A model generated the notes under the pieces. It had not been told where the DNA came from and did not search any database. It saw nothing but the letters and a program-made list of their open reading frames with translations. Positions 1 through 8,516 of a DNA stretch of 43,230 bases are shown in pieces. Origin of the DNA: Anaerolinea sp. GTDB taxonomy: Bacteria; Chloroflexota; Anaerolineae; Anaerolineales; Anaerolineaceae. Made by a program: the position numbers and the translations under genes. The first letter of the stretch is position 1; every line of letters begins with the position of its first letter. The stretch spans positions 1 to 43,230 of the forward strand of contig JARKOV010000038.1 in the NCBI GenBank assembly GCA_029975965.1. Reading direction: 5' to 3'.

Positions 1-1807
1 GGATGCGGAAGGTTGTCTTGTACCGCCCGTTGGCCACCCTGGCAATGCTCGTGCGGTTGCCGGAGGAGTAATAGAATTGATCGTTTTCAGCCGGGCCGTG
101 GTTCCAGCCATCCCCGATATCTGCCCGATCCTCAAACGTTAACAGCCCGGTGTAGGTCTGACCGCTGCGCATGTCATACAGGTCCAGCGTTCCATCCGCC
201 TGGATGGTCACGGCGACGTATTCATTCGCCATGCTTCTTTCTCCGGTCGCCAGGCCAGGCGTCATCGGATGCCGGGTCGGGATGCCCGGTTCGCCCGGGC
301 GCACTACCAACGTAGTGTAACCCATGGCGGGCAATCGCAGCGGAAGGCTGACGCGCACCACATGAACCGGGTGCTCCTGAGCGAACGATTTGCCATAGAA
401 GCGCCAACGAGGCTGTCCCCTCTGTTGAGACAGGCGCTGGTACGGCAGTTCCTCTCCCTGGGCATCGAAAATGCGCAAGCCGAACTTGGCTTCCTGGTTC
501 GACATCTCGCTGAACACCGGCCAATCCACCGGCAACTCCAGATCAAGGTCGACAACCTCCTCAAGCGGATGGGCAACCGGGTTGAACACGCTCACCCGCA
601 CCTCCTTCTCGCCCAGCGCCCCATCCACAGCCGCGGTGATGCCTCGCGCGGTCTCCAGCGTGATCCGTTCGGCGATCTGCTCGCTCTGGTGGAAGCGGAA
701 GAGCATATCCTCGTGCACCCGGTCAATCGAACAACCGCAGATCGAATCGTGAGGGTGGTTCTGCAACAGCCAGCGCCAGGCGGTGTCGAGAAAGCCCTGC
801 GGGTACTCGCAGTCCAAGACCAGGCTGGCAAAAGCGTTCAGGGGTTCGGCCCACTGGCACAACCAGCTTTCACACGCTGCGTTGGCCTGCTTCAGGTTCA
901 CCCGGCTCGAGCCAACCCCGGGAATCAGCCACTGAGCTTCCACTGCATCGGGGTGGCTCGCTGGCTCGCGCAGCTCGCCTTGCAGCAGGGTGGAGATCTC
1001 ACCGGCGTGGGGCAGCATCTCGCGGATGTAGGCGTCCAGGCTCGTGTGCACCAGCTCGAAGTCGTCGCCGCGCCCGAAGCGTTCCGAAAGCACCGCGTAA
1101 TCGTCTGGGTCCCACTCCAGGTGATCGCAGCCGTCGAACACCAGCAGCGGCCCGGCCTCAGTTTGCGCGGACTCATTTTGGAGATAGCGCTCTTGCCGGG
1201 CGCGAATTTCCTCCGGGCTAAAAGACCGTTGATCGCCATGCACCTGGCGAACTGTGATGGCGTAGGTACAGTAACCGATCTTGCCAAAACGGTAACAGGG
1301 CAGCTCCGTTCCATCTGCACCGCGCCAGATCACCAGGCGATGTTCTGGCAGGTTGGTGCCGCGCCAGATCAACCCCATGGGGATGCCGAACCCCTTAAAA
1401 ATTTGGGGCATCTGGCTGTTGTGCCCAAACATATCGCACAAGAATCCCGCGTCAGATGGCTCCACACCCCAGCTGCGCACCAGCCGGCGCCCATACTCCA
1501 GGTTGCGCACCAGTGATTCGCCGGAGACGAGAAATTCATCCGGCAGCACGTACCACGGACCGGCAACCAGTTGCCCTTCTCGAAGCAAGCCAACGATCTT
1601 TTCCCGCCGCTCGGGGCGAACCTCGAGGTAATCTTCCAGGAGGATGGATTGTCCATCCGTCTGAAACGGGCCTTTGAGCCGTCCATCTTCCCAACCGGCC
1701 AGCAGGCGGTCGATCAACCGGACGAGGCGGTGGCGGTACACCTGAAAGGTCTGGTACCATTCGCGGTCCCAATGCGTGCTGAGGACATAATGCGCTTTGC
1801 GTGGCAT
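1..1807 (-). CDS. GH38 family alpha-mannosidase (C-terminal part missing, runs off window)
   Basis: The minus-strand frame is open from an ATG at 1807 to the window edge, giving 602 codons with no stop. The start is preceded by GGGAG about 9 nt upstream. Near the N-terminus STHWDREW supplies the His12 and Asp14 zinc ligands of family 38. FLCDMFGHNSQMPQI carries the expected nucleophile Asp125, and FDGCDH the likely zinc His229. A later HPHDSICGC stretch matches the family's HD-x-I-x-G signature. Spacing of these motifs is normal for bacterial GH38 enzymes of 800-1000 residues, so the beta-sandwich C-terminal domain is partly cut off. No signal peptide is visible, suggesting a cytoplasmic enzyme acting on imported alpha-mannosides. 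The HDSIxGC form recalls mannosylglycerate hydrolases (MngB type), but the substrate cannot be settled from sequence. Confidence 0.93.
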   Translation of the reverse strand, partial: MPRKAHYVLSTHWDREWYQTFQVYRHRLVRLIDRLLAGWEDGRLKGPFQTDGQSILLEDYLEVRPERREKIVGLLREGQLVAGPWYVLPDEFLVSGESLVRNLEYGRRLVRSWGVEPSDAGFLCDMFGHNSQMPQIFKGFGIPMGLIWRGTNLPEHRLVIWRGADGTELPCYRFGKIGYCTYAITVRQVHGDQRSFSPEEIRARQERYLQNESAQTEAGPLLVFDGCDHLEWDPDDYAVLSERFGRGDDFELVHTSLDAYIREMLPHAGEISTLLQGELREPASHPDAVEAQWLIPGVGSSRVNLKQANAACESWLCQWAEPLNAFASLVLDCEYPQGFLDTAWRWLLQNHPHDSICGCSIDRVHEDMLFRFHQSEQIAERITLETARGITAAVDGALGEKEVRVSVFNPVAHPLEEVVDLDLELPVDWPVFSEMSNQEAKFGLRIFDAQGEELPYQRLSQQRGQPRWRFYGKSFAQEHPVHVVRVSLPLRLPAMGYTTLVVRPGEPGIPTRHPMTPGLATGERSMANEYVAVTIQADGTLDLYDMRSGQTYTGLLTFEDRADIGDGWNHGPAENDQFYYSSGNRTSIARVANGRYKTTFRI

Positions 1808-2071
1808 GCATTTCACTCCCGGAGAGATTTCCACCATTTTACATCGAGTCGCATTCAGACTTGCAGGTAAGAAGAGATAGCGACCGTCTACCATCTCCTC
1901 AAGGGAAAAATAGTCTACCGTTACTTCACACCCACCTGTTCCCAGCGTCTCAAGCGAAGTGGCGACCGATTCTTCATTCGATAGAACTTTTACCATTCAA
2001 TTCCGTATACCAGATAGCAAGGTAACGATGCTATGGCACCTATCATGATACAGATCGAAAGGATGTTGATA
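1808..2071. other. Intergenic region between divergent GH38 and lipoprotein genes
   Basis: This 264-bp gap is AT-richer than its neighbours and should hold both outward promoters. On the minus strand a TAAAAT (1836-1841) lies about 30 nt before the mannosidase ATG and could be its -10 element, without a convincing -35. On the plus strand TATCAT (2041-2046) could serve the lipoprotein gene. Neither is strong. Short open frames across it show no family features, and I see no RNA gene. Confidence 0.4.
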
Positions 2072-2605
2072 ATGAAATTCTTGGCTCGCAACAACCCAAC
2101 CCTGTTAATCGTTTTTCTACTCTCCCTTTTAGCGCTTACTTCATTGGCCTGCTCAATCGGCGGGTTGACACTCGCTAGAAATTCCGCCACCCTCGACATC
2201 ACCCTCTCAGACGCTCAAATCGACCGGATGTTCGCCAGGGCCACCTTGAACGACGAAGCGAGTGACGATGTGATCTTCAGGCAAATCACCGGCATCGACA
2301 TCCTGGATGGCTTTATCCGCGTCTATGGCACCGCCGAGACCGCAGATGGCGCAGAAGTGGAGGGCAGCTACGATGTCAGCATCGATGCTGAAAATGACGT
2401 GCTGGTCGTGCAGATCATCGATGTCGATATTCCAGGCGTGACCCTGGAGGACCCGCGGATCGTCAAAGCCAACCGGGAGCTAACCAAGGAGCTCTCAGAA
2501 ACCGTCACCGAATCGAACGGCGAGGTGCGCTTCAAAGAGGCATCGGTTGAAGACGGGGAATTGAAGTTGAAAGTGCAGGTGAAATTCTCGACTCCCCAGC
2601 CGTAA
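2072..2605 (+). CDS. Small secreted lipoprotein of unknown function
   Basis: 177 aa. The ATG at 2072 is chosen because AAAGGA (2058-2063) lies 8 nt upstream and because a classical lipoprotein signal follows: basic MKFLAR, a hydrophobic run, then the lipobox LAC with Cys27 as the predicted lipidated residue. In-frame ATGs further upstream would only add residues before this signal. The mature part is acidic with alternating beta-prone segments and no cysteine besides the lipid anchor. I do not recognise a family; fold and length suggest a single small beta-rich domain on the outer face of the membrane. It stands alone, with a 70-bp gap and separate promoter before the next gene. Confidence 0.75.
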   Translation: MKFLARNNPTLLIVFLLSLLALTSLACSIGGLTLARNSATLDITLSDAQIDRMFARATLNDEASDDVIFRQITGIDILDGFIRVYGTAETADGAEVEGSYDVSIDAENDVLVVQIIDVDIPGVTLEDPRIVKANRELTKELSETVTESNGEVRFKEASVEDGELKLKVQVKFSTPQP

Positions 2606-2661
2606 AGAGAAAACATAGCTGCCAGGGCTTTGTCTCGACCCGGCACATTCATCGGCGCCTC

Positions 2662-2670
2662 TGTTATACT
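2662..2670 (+). promoter_or_regulatory. Extended -10 promoter for the first LLM oxidoreductase
   Basis: TGTTATACT is an extended -10 element (TGn + TATACT, hexamer 2665-2670). A start site about 7 nt downstream would fall on or beside the ATG at 2677, so the transcript would be leaderless or have about a 12-nt leader to the ATG at 2689. No good -35 is visible, as is common for extended -10 promoters. Confidence 0.5.
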
Positions 2671-2688
2671 GGATCAATGGAGGCGCTG

Positions 2689-3546
2689 ATGAATTACGGT
2701 GTATATCTGCCCAACTTTGAACCCTATGGAAAGGCGCGCATCATCGCCGACCTGGCCCGGGATGCGGAAACAGCCGGTTGGGATGGGCTGTTTATCTGGG
2801 ATGACCTCGACAACCCGCGCGCGGAATTGGTCGATCCGTGGGTCGCTCTGGCGGCAGCCGCCATGCAAACCTCGCGCATCCGCCTGGGTGCGCTGATCAC
2901 GCCCCTCGCCCGCCGCAAGCCCTGGAAATTCGCTCGCGAAACCGTTTCCATCGACCACCTGTCTGAAGGCCGCCTCGTGGTGGGGATCGGCGCGGGCGGC
3001 GGCGACCTATGGGCCAATTTTCCCGAGCCATACGATCCAAATAGGCGCGGTGAAATGCTCGATGAAGCGATCCAGGTGGTCACCGGGCTTTGGTCGGGTC
3101 AACTTTTCCGTTTCGACGGCAAGTACTACCAGGTTAAAGACACCCGTTTTCTCCCCACCCCTTACCAGCGGCCGCGCGTCCCCATCTGGGTCGGTGGAAT
3201 CTGGCCCAACAAACGCCCACTGCACCGGATGGCGCAGTGGGATGGCATGTTTCCACTCTTCTTCAAAGCCCGGTCAACCGATGAGGCCTTTAACCAGTTT
3301 AACGAAGCGGTCACGATCGTCAAAGGCTTACGTCAGGCCGACACGCCCTTCGATGTGATCAGCCTCGGCGCCACACCTTCCGAACCGGATGAGGCTTCGC
3401 GCAATACCGTGCGGGCTTACGCGACGGCCGGCGCCACCTGGTGGCTCGAAGCCATCGACCCTGCGCGCATGACCATCAGCGGTGCGGAGCACTGGAGCTT
3501 CGAACAGCTTCGCGCCCGCGTCCTGGCAGGCCCGCCGCGCCTGTGA
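2689..3546 (+). CDS. LLM class flavin-dependent oxidoreductase
   Basis: 285 aa, the usual length for a luciferase-like monooxygenase (LLM) TIM-barrel protein. The N-terminal MNYGVYLPN strand, AGWDGLFIWD, the RIRLGALITPLARRKPW segment, SIDHLSEGRLVVGIGAG and the PIWVGG segment are standard LLM landmarks for F420/FMN binding. The ATG at 2689 has GGAGG (2679-2683) 5 nt upstream; an ATG at 2677 would add four residues and could act as a leaderless start. It ends only 4 bp from the convergent aldo/keto reductase. A paralogue lies at 5654-6484 with the same domain order and a shared C-terminal GATWW motif. Substrate and cofactor choice (F420 or FMN) are not determinable. Confidence 0.9.
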   Translation: MNYGVYLPNFEPYGKARIIADLARDAETAGWDGLFIWDDLDNPRAELVDPWVALAAAAMQTSRIRLGALITPLARRKPWKFARETVSIDHLSEGRLVVGIGAGGGDLWANFPEPYDPNRRGEMLDEAIQVVTGLWSGQLFRFDGKYYQVKDTRFLPTPYQRPRVPIWVGGIWPNKRPLHRMAQWDGMFPLFFKARSTDEAFNQFNEAVTIVKGLRQADTPFDVISLGATPSEPDEASRNTVRAYATAGATWWLEAIDPARMTISGAEHWSFEQLRARVLAGPPRL

Positions 3547-3550
3547 TCCG

Positions 3551-4408
3551 TCAGGCCCACAGCGGCTCGGCCGCCTGCTCCTTGAGCATCGCTTCCATCT
3601 CCGCATCTGCCGGCACGCTCTCGAACCGGCTGGCGGCTTCGAGGACCTTGGGCAATACGTGGATGTCGCCCGCAGTATTGATGAAAGTGCCCTGACGCCC
3701 CAGAGCATAATGGATCGCCATGCTGAGCGCCTTTGGGTCGTCGAACGGCTGGTACCAGGTCGCGTGGGTGTGTGGGCCATCACCGTAGGGGCGACGTTGG
3801 GCAGTTTTGATCAGCTGCATGGCCACATTTTTGTCTTTGCAGACCTTTTCCAACGCTTCGAAATCCGCCCGGTACTGTGGGTTTTGCATCAGCATGAAGT
3901 TGTACGGCAACAACACCGAGTCGAAATCGAAACGCGAGAGCGCTTTGCGGTGGATCGCCGGCGCCCCAAGCGTATGACTGGTAATGCCGATGAAGCGCAC
4001 CAGCCCCTCCTGCCTGGCTTCCAAGGCAGCTTCCAAAGCGCCTCCGGGCGCCAACACCTGCTCGAGCTCCTCGTCTTCGATCACCGCGTGCAGTTGAATC
4101 AGGTCCAGGTGGTCGGTGCGCAGGCGTTCCAGCGAGCGGCGAATCTCTACCCGCGCCTTTTCGAAGGTGCGCTCTCCGGTCTTGCTCGCCAGGAAGAACT
4201 CGTGGCGATGTTTCTCGATCCAGGGCCCCAACCTGATTTCCGAGTCGCCATAAGAAGCAGCCGTATCGATGTGGTTCAACCCGTACTGGAAGACCACATC
4301 CATCGTGGCATCCGCTTCTGCCTGGGAAACGTTGTAAAACGCTGCCGCGCCGAACAAGGTGCGCGTGCTCAGGTGACCGGTTCGACCAAAGATCAATTTC
4401 TGGATCAT
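3551..4408 (-). CDS. Aldo/keto reductase family protein
   Basis: 285 aa. The AKR catalytic tetrad is present: Asp48 and Tyr53 in IDTAASYG, Lys76 in ASKTGER and His107 in IQLHAV. The (beta/alpha)8 pattern continues through FIGITSH and the VLLPYN segment. Expected activity is NAD(P)H-linked reduction of a carbonyl; the YxxS-type variants in this branch are often annotated simply as AKR family oxidoreductases. AGGGAG sits about 6 nt before the ATG. The gene has its own promoter (4450-4478) in the 71-bp gap after the upstream MFS gene, so it need not be part of that operon. The C-terminal extension ending EPLWA shows no extra domain. Confidence 0.9.
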   Translation of the reverse strand: MIQKLIFGRTGHLSTRTLFGAAAFYNVSQAEADATMDVVFQYGLNHIDTAASYGDSEIRLGPWIEKHRHEFFLASKTGERTFEKARVEIRRSLERLRTDHLDLIQLHAVIEDEELEQVLAPGGALEAALEARQEGLVRFIGITSHTLGAPAIHRKALSRFDFDSVLLPYNFMLMQNPQYRADFEALEKVCKDKNVAMQLIKTAQRRPYGDGPHTHATWYQPFDDPKALSMAIHYALGRQGTFINTAGDIHVLPKVLEAASRFESVPADAEMEAMLKEQAAEPLWA

Positions 4409-4449
4409 ATCAGCTCCCTTTCACTCCCAATCCGTTATCGTTCACGCTC

Positions 4450-4478
4450 ATTATAAAGGTTTCGAATTGGCGATGCAA
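4450..4478 (-). promoter_or_regulatory. Sigma-70-like promoter of the aldo/keto reductase gene
   Basis: On the minus strand TTGCAT (4478-4473), a 17-bp spacer and a consensus TATAAT (4455-4450) form the clearest vegetative promoter of the first 10 kb. It would give a leader of about 35 nt containing the AGGGAG ribosome binding site. Confidence 0.7.
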
Positions 4479-4479
4479 A

Positions 4480-5649
4480 TCATTCCTTCCGGCGATCCTC
4501 CACGGCGGCGTCTTGCGTCATCTGCCGGCCTGTCGCCAAGAAAACCACTGCGCCAAGCAGCACAACCAGCGCGACGATGCGGTACATCCAGGCGCCGCCG
4601 AATCGCTCCAGGAGCAACCCACCTGCCAACGACCCGCTGATCCCGCCCAGGCCCATCAACGTGGCGTTGAACAATCCTTGAGCGGTAGCGCCAAGGCCGT
4701 TGGGAGCCAGGTCGTGCGCATACGAAACCCCCGCCGCCCAAACCGCGGCGAAGGTCAGGCCGTGGAGCAGTTGAATGAGGAGAATTTGCCAGGGCGCAGA
4801 AGCGATCGAGTAGAGCAACAAGCGAACGATGTATGCCCCCAATGCCATCACCAGCACCCCGCGCGCGCCTAACCGGCGCACCAGCCAGCTTGAAAAGAAC
4901 AACGCCGGCACCTCGCTGACCGTCGCCATGCTCAACGCAAGCCCCATCAAGGTCGACGGGGAATTTAACTCCGCCATGAATAAAAACAGGTAGTTATTCA
5001 CCGTGCTGGCCGATACACCCGCCAGGAAGATTGCCAGCAGGAAAAACCACCAGCGCCGGTCGCGCAGTAAGCGACCAAAATCTTTCCAGTAACTCCCGCC
5101 CAGGGCGCCCGGTGAAACGTTCATTTGGGAAGCAAACAGGAGGGTGAGCGACATGAGCACGATATACACTCCAAAGGGTGCCGCCGCCCCGAAACGCCCG
5201 GCCAGCCAACCGGCTAAGGGCGCTGAAATACCCCAACCCACCGCTCCCCACAGGCGCAGCTTGCCGTACTCGCTGCGCCTCGTACCGAGCATTGCCAGCA
5301 CCGAATTATCGACCAGCGGGATCACCGTAGAGTTAAAAAAGGCATACGCCCCGACCGACAACGCCAGCCAGGCGAAGGCTCGCATTTGGGTCAGCACAGC
5401 AACGGTGGCGATCGCTCCCGCCATCGTCCCCAGCAGCACAACGCGATGCCGGCGGCTGGCATCCGCAATGCCACCCCAGACCGGCGCCCCCACCAGCGTC
5501 ACCAGCGGTGTGATGCTGGTTAACAGGCCAATTTGCCCACCCGAAAAGCCCAGGCTTTTGTAGAACAACGGCAAGAACGGGACCAGGGCCGCCCAGGCGG
5601 CATAAAATAGAAAGTAAACCGAGATGGGGCGGAGATAAGCGCGCGGCAT
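4480..5649 (-). CDS. MFS transporter (MFS_1_like type)
   Basis: 389 aa with about 12 hydrophobic segments. It starts MPRAYLRPIS at the ATG 4 nt after the stop of the upstream LLM gene; an upstream extension of the open frame would lie wholly inside that gene and is rejected. The first helices (YFLFYAAWAALVPFLPLFYKSLG) and the loop APVWGGIADASRRHR match the motif-A position of major facilitators. The second half begins after a WKDFGRLLRDRRWW loop. The pattern resembles PF12832 MFS_1_like proteins (phenylpropionate/nucleoside-type symporters), so an organic solute is the likely cargo. Co-transcribed with the LLM oxidoreductase upstream, it may import or export that enzyme's substrate or product. 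Confidence 0.88.
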   Translation of the reverse strand: MPRAYLRPISVYFLFYAAWAALVPFLPLFYKSLGFSGGQIGLLTSITPLVTLVGAPVWGGIADASRRHRVVLLGTMAGAIATVAVLTQMRAFAWLALSVGAYAFFNSTVIPLVDNSVLAMLGTRRSEYGKLRLWGAVGWGISAPLAGWLAGRFGAAAPFGVYIVLMSLTLLFASQMNVSPGALGGSYWKDFGRLLRDRRWWFFLLAIFLAGVSASTVNNYLFLFMAELNSPSTLMGLALSMATVSEVPALFFSSWLVRRLGARGVLVMALGAYIVRLLLYSIASAPWQILLIQLLHGLTFAAVWAAGVSYAHDLAPNGLGATAQGLFNATLMGLGGISGSLAGGLLLERFGGAWMYRIVALVVLLGAVVFLATGRQMTQDAAVEDRRKE

Positions 5650-5653
5650 CTGC

Positions 5654-6484
5654 CTATGCGGCCAGCGGCGGTCCCTGCCGGATGCGCTCGAGCAGCTGCT
5701 CGCTCGATAAATCCCAGGTCGACTCAACCCACCAGGTCGCGCCGGCTTCGACCCACGGCTGGAGCTTATCGCGGGTTTGCGCCCGGTCCAACCCACCCGT
5801 TTTCCCCTCGACCGGGATATCAAATTGTTTGCCCTGCGGGCCATGAGCTGTCAGGTAATCCTTCATTGGCTTAAGCCCTTCTGGGGTCAGTTCAACGATC
5901 TGCCCGGCCTCATTCATCTGCATCGGGATCAACCCGTCGCACTTGAGAATGCGCCGCATCGATTTTTTCCGCGGCCAGATGCCCACCACCCACAAGGGGA
6001 TGCGCGGCTGTTGGATCGGCTTGGAAGGGTAGTGCATCACGTCCAACTGGGTCAGCTTGAGATGGTAGTGCTTGCCGTCGAAATCGAAAGGCTGGCGCTG
6101 GTAGAACAGCGTCAAAAGGTCAACGCTCTCATCGAGCATTTCCCCCCGCGTGCGCGCGTCTGTCGGCACATCCGGAAATGCCTGCCAGCCCATCCACACC
6201 GCACCCGCCCCCAGCCCCAGGATCAACCGGCCACCGGAAAGGTGATCCAGCGCCAGGCTTTCGCTCGCCAGGTGCCACGGGCGACGAAGCGGCATCGCCA
6301 GCACCATCGTGCCCAGGCGAATGCGCGTGGTGGTCATCGCCGCCGCCGCCAGGCAAATTAAGGGATCTTCCATCCAGATCGCGTCCCCGACGAAAATGCC
6401 ATCCCACCCGGCCTGCTCCACTTCGCGCGCCAGTTCGGCCGTCTCCCGCGCGCTCCGGTAACCGATCACCATTGCATATTTCAT
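5654..6484 (-). CDS. LLM class flavin-dependent oxidoreductase (second paralogue)
   Basis: 276 aa. MKYAMVIGYRS, AGWDGIFVGDAIW, RIRLGTMVLAMPLRRPW and ALDHLSGGRLILGLGAGA reproduce the landmarks of the LLM TIM barrel, and GATWWVEST near the C-terminus matches the paralogue at 2689-3546. An AAGGAA sequence is about 11 nt before the ATG. It is followed after 4 nt by the MFS transporter, strongly suggesting one operon. The stretch between the barrel core and GATWW differs from the first copy (an insertion around LDVMHYPSKP), so they are diverged paralogues, not a recent duplication. Flavin (FMN or F420) choice and substrate are unknown. Confidence 0.88.
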   Translation of the reverse strand: MKYAMVIGYRSARETAELAREVEQAGWDGIFVGDAIWMEDPLICLAAAAMTTTRIRLGTMVLAMPLRRPWHLASESLALDHLSGGRLILGLGAGAVWMGWQAFPDVPTDARTRGEMLDESVDLLTLFYQRQPFDFDGKHYHLKLTQLDVMHYPSKPIQQPRIPLWVVGIWPRKKSMRRILKCDGLIPMQMNEAGQIVELTPEGLKPMKDYLTAHGPQGKQFDIPVEGKTGGLDRAQTRDKLQPWVEAGATWWVESTWDLSSEQLLERIRQGPPLAA

Positions 6485-6785
6485 TTTGCACTGTTCCTTA
6501 CTTAAGTGGTTCTCTCGCTAAGCGCCTTAACCAAGAAAGAAAATTTGAACTCTTTACCTGTTGAAGATTTCGCGAGTAAACCCCTTAAGCCTATTCATAT
6601 CGCTGTGAATATTATAGATGGATTATCAACAACCGGAGTGAATGCTCAGCAGCGAGAAAATAGACCTCACCAGCCAGATCATTTTCATAGCCCGCTCCGT
6701 TTACATTCGGTTGGTTAGTATGACGTCAACGTCCAGATTATGGTAAGCTATACAGGAGTAAACAAGTCTACTTTTGGAGCAGCCC
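6485..6785. other. AT-rich intergenic region between LLM and polX
   Basis: About 300 bp between divergent genes. It contains a short open frame with a GTG start (6506-6718) but no ribosome binding site or family features, so I do not call it a gene. A TATACA (6749-6754) about 30 nt upstream of the polX ATG is a possible -10 element. A 6-bp inverted repeat TATTCA/TGAATA lies around 6592-6611. I see no tRNA or structured RNA here. Confidence 0.4.
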
Positions 6786-8507
6786 ATGACCAACCAGCAG
6801 CTTGCCGACGTATTCGAGCGCATCGCCAACTTGATGAAAATCCAGGACGAGCTGGTTTTTAAAGTCCGCGCTTACGAGCGTGCCGCTGAAGCGCTGCGCA
6901 ACCTGGGCGAAGAAGCCAGCGTGATTGCCGCTCGCGGCGAGCTCACCGCCGTCCCTGGCATTGGCAAGGCTATTTCGGAAAAGATCGATGAATTGCTCAA
7001 AACGGGAAAGCTGGAATTCCTCAACCGCCTCGAAGAACAGGTTCCGCCGTCGCTGCTCGAGATGTTGCGCGTGCCGGGTGTGGGGCCAAAGAAGGTGGCT
7101 GTCTTCTGGAAGGAACTCGGCCTGCTCACCCTGGCCGACTTGAAGAAGGCCGCTGAAGAAGGGCGCCTGCGCGCTTTACCGGGCATGGGCGAAAAGACCG
7201 AAGCCGGAATCCTGGCCGGGATCGCCGGTCTGGCGCAGCGCAGCGGGCGCATGACCCTCGGCCGGGCTTACGAGGCCGGGCAGCGTTGGTTGACCTGGCT
7301 GCGCGCCCAACCCGGCGTGGAGCGCGCCGAACCTGCCGGCAGCCTGCGCCGCTGGAAAGAAACCGTTGGCGACCTCGACCTGGTCGTTGCGCACCGCGAG
7401 CCGGCCCAGTTGATGCAGGCCTTCACCACCCACGCAGAGGTTGCCCGCGTTCTCGGCCAGGGCGAGAACAAATCATCCGTCGAGCTTGCTGACGGGTTGC
7501 GCATCCAGCTTTGGTCGCAGCCGCCCGAATCGTTCGGGGCGTTATGGATGTACGCCACCGGATCGAAAGACCACAACGTGCGCGTTCGCGAGCTTGCACA
7601 GCGTAAAAAATTATCGCTCTCCGAGCGCGGCTTGCTGGACGAAGCCGGTAATTTGCAGCGCGCTCCGTCTGAAGAGGAAATTTATGCCGCTCTCGGCCTG
7701 GACTGGATTCCGCCGGAGTTGCGCGAGGACCGCGGCGAGATCGAAGCCGCCGCCCGCCACCTTTTGCCCAAGCTGGTGAGCGTCAGCGATATCCGCATGG
7801 AGCTTCACACCCACTCCAACTGGAGCGACGGCGTCTGCACCATCGCGGAGATGGCCCGTGCCGCCATCGCGCGGGGCTACCGCATCCTGGCAATCACCGA
7901 CCATTCCAGTTACATGGGCATCGTCGGTGGGATGAAGGCTGAGGATTTACCCCGGCAACGGGAAGAGATCCAAGCCGTCCAGGCGAAACTGGGCGACCAG
8001 ATCGTCCTCCTGCAGGGCGCCGAGGTGGATATCCGCTCGGATGGCACGCTGGATTACCCCGACGAGGCGCTCGCGCAGCTCGACCTGGTGATCGCCTCGC
8101 TGCACACCGGTCTGCGCCAGCCGCGCGAACAGGTCACCGCCCGCCTGCTCAACGCCATCCGCAACCCGCATGTGGATATCATTGCCCACCCGACCGGCCG
8201 CCTGCTCCCCGATCGCTCCGGCGCCGACCTGGACTGGCAGGCGGTATACGCCGCGCTGCAACAGCACGGCACTGCTATGGAGATCAACGCCAGCCCCTCG
8301 CGCCTCGACGCGGATGACGCCCATACCCGCCATGCCGCGGGCCTGGGGGTACCAATCTCCATCAACACCGACGCGCATGCGCCCAATGGGCTGGCCGAAA
8401 TGGTCTACGGCGTATCGGTGGCGCGCCGCGCCGGGCTCGAAGCGCCTCAGGTGGTCAACTGTTGGGAGGAAGAAAAGCTGTTGCGCTGGTTAAGGGATCG
8501 GGGGTGA
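6786..8507 (+). CDS. polX: DNA polymerase X family protein with C-terminal PHP domain
   Basis: 573 aa. GGAG (6776-6779) lies 6 nt before the ATG at 6786; a TTG at 6774 is less likely. Order: N-terminal helix-hairpin-helix/8-kDa region (about 1-150, with VPGIGKAISEKI and VPGVGPKK), polymerase beta-like palm (about 155-310) and PHP phosphoesterase (about 335-573). The palm has GSLRRWKETVGDLDLV with metal-binding Asp196 and Asp198 and the GSKDHN motif, but where family members have VDLR the sequence reads IQLW, placing Gln241 at the third catalytic Asp. PHP metal ligands look complete: HTHSNWSDG, TDHS, GAEVDI, SLH, AHP and NTDAH. Bacterial PolX acts in base-excision gap filling with 3'-5' exonuclease/AP endonuclease activity from PHP. 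Here the PHP activity may dominate. Confidence 0.95.
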   Translation: MTNQQLADVFERIANLMKIQDELVFKVRAYERAAEALRNLGEEASVIAARGELTAVPGIGKAISEKIDELLKTGKLEFLNRLEEQVPPSLLEMLRVPGVGPKKVAVFWKELGLLTLADLKKAAEEGRLRALPGMGEKTEAGILAGIAGLAQRSGRMTLGRAYEAGQRWLTWLRAQPGVERAEPAGSLRRWKETVGDLDLVVAHREPAQLMQAFTTHAEVARVLGQGENKSSVELADGLRIQLWSQPPESFGALWMYATGSKDHNVRVRELAQRKKLSLSERGLLDEAGNLQRAPSEEEIYAALGLDWIPPELREDRGEIEAAARHLLPKLVSVSDIRMELHTHSNWSDGVCTIAEMARAAIARGYRILAITDHSSYMGIVGGMKAEDLPRQREEIQAVQAKLGDQIVLLQGAEVDIRSDGTLDYPDEALAQLDLVIASLHTGLRQPREQVTARLLNAIRNPHVDIIAHPTGRLLPDRSGADLDWQAVYAALQQHGTAMEINASPSRLDADDAHTRHAAGLGVPISINTDAHAPNGLAEMVYGVSVARRAGLEAPQVVNCWEEEKLLRWLRDRG

Positions 8508-8516
8508 CCAGGGAAA

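Noticed and set aside
269..1516. Plus-strand open frame inside the mannosidase region
   Set aside because: The minus strand holds the GH38 zinc-site and nucleophile motifs over the same stretch; the plus frame has none.
6506..6718. Possible 70-residue small protein in the polX upstream region
   Set aside because: GTG start without Shine-Dalgarno, no hydrophobic helix or family pattern.
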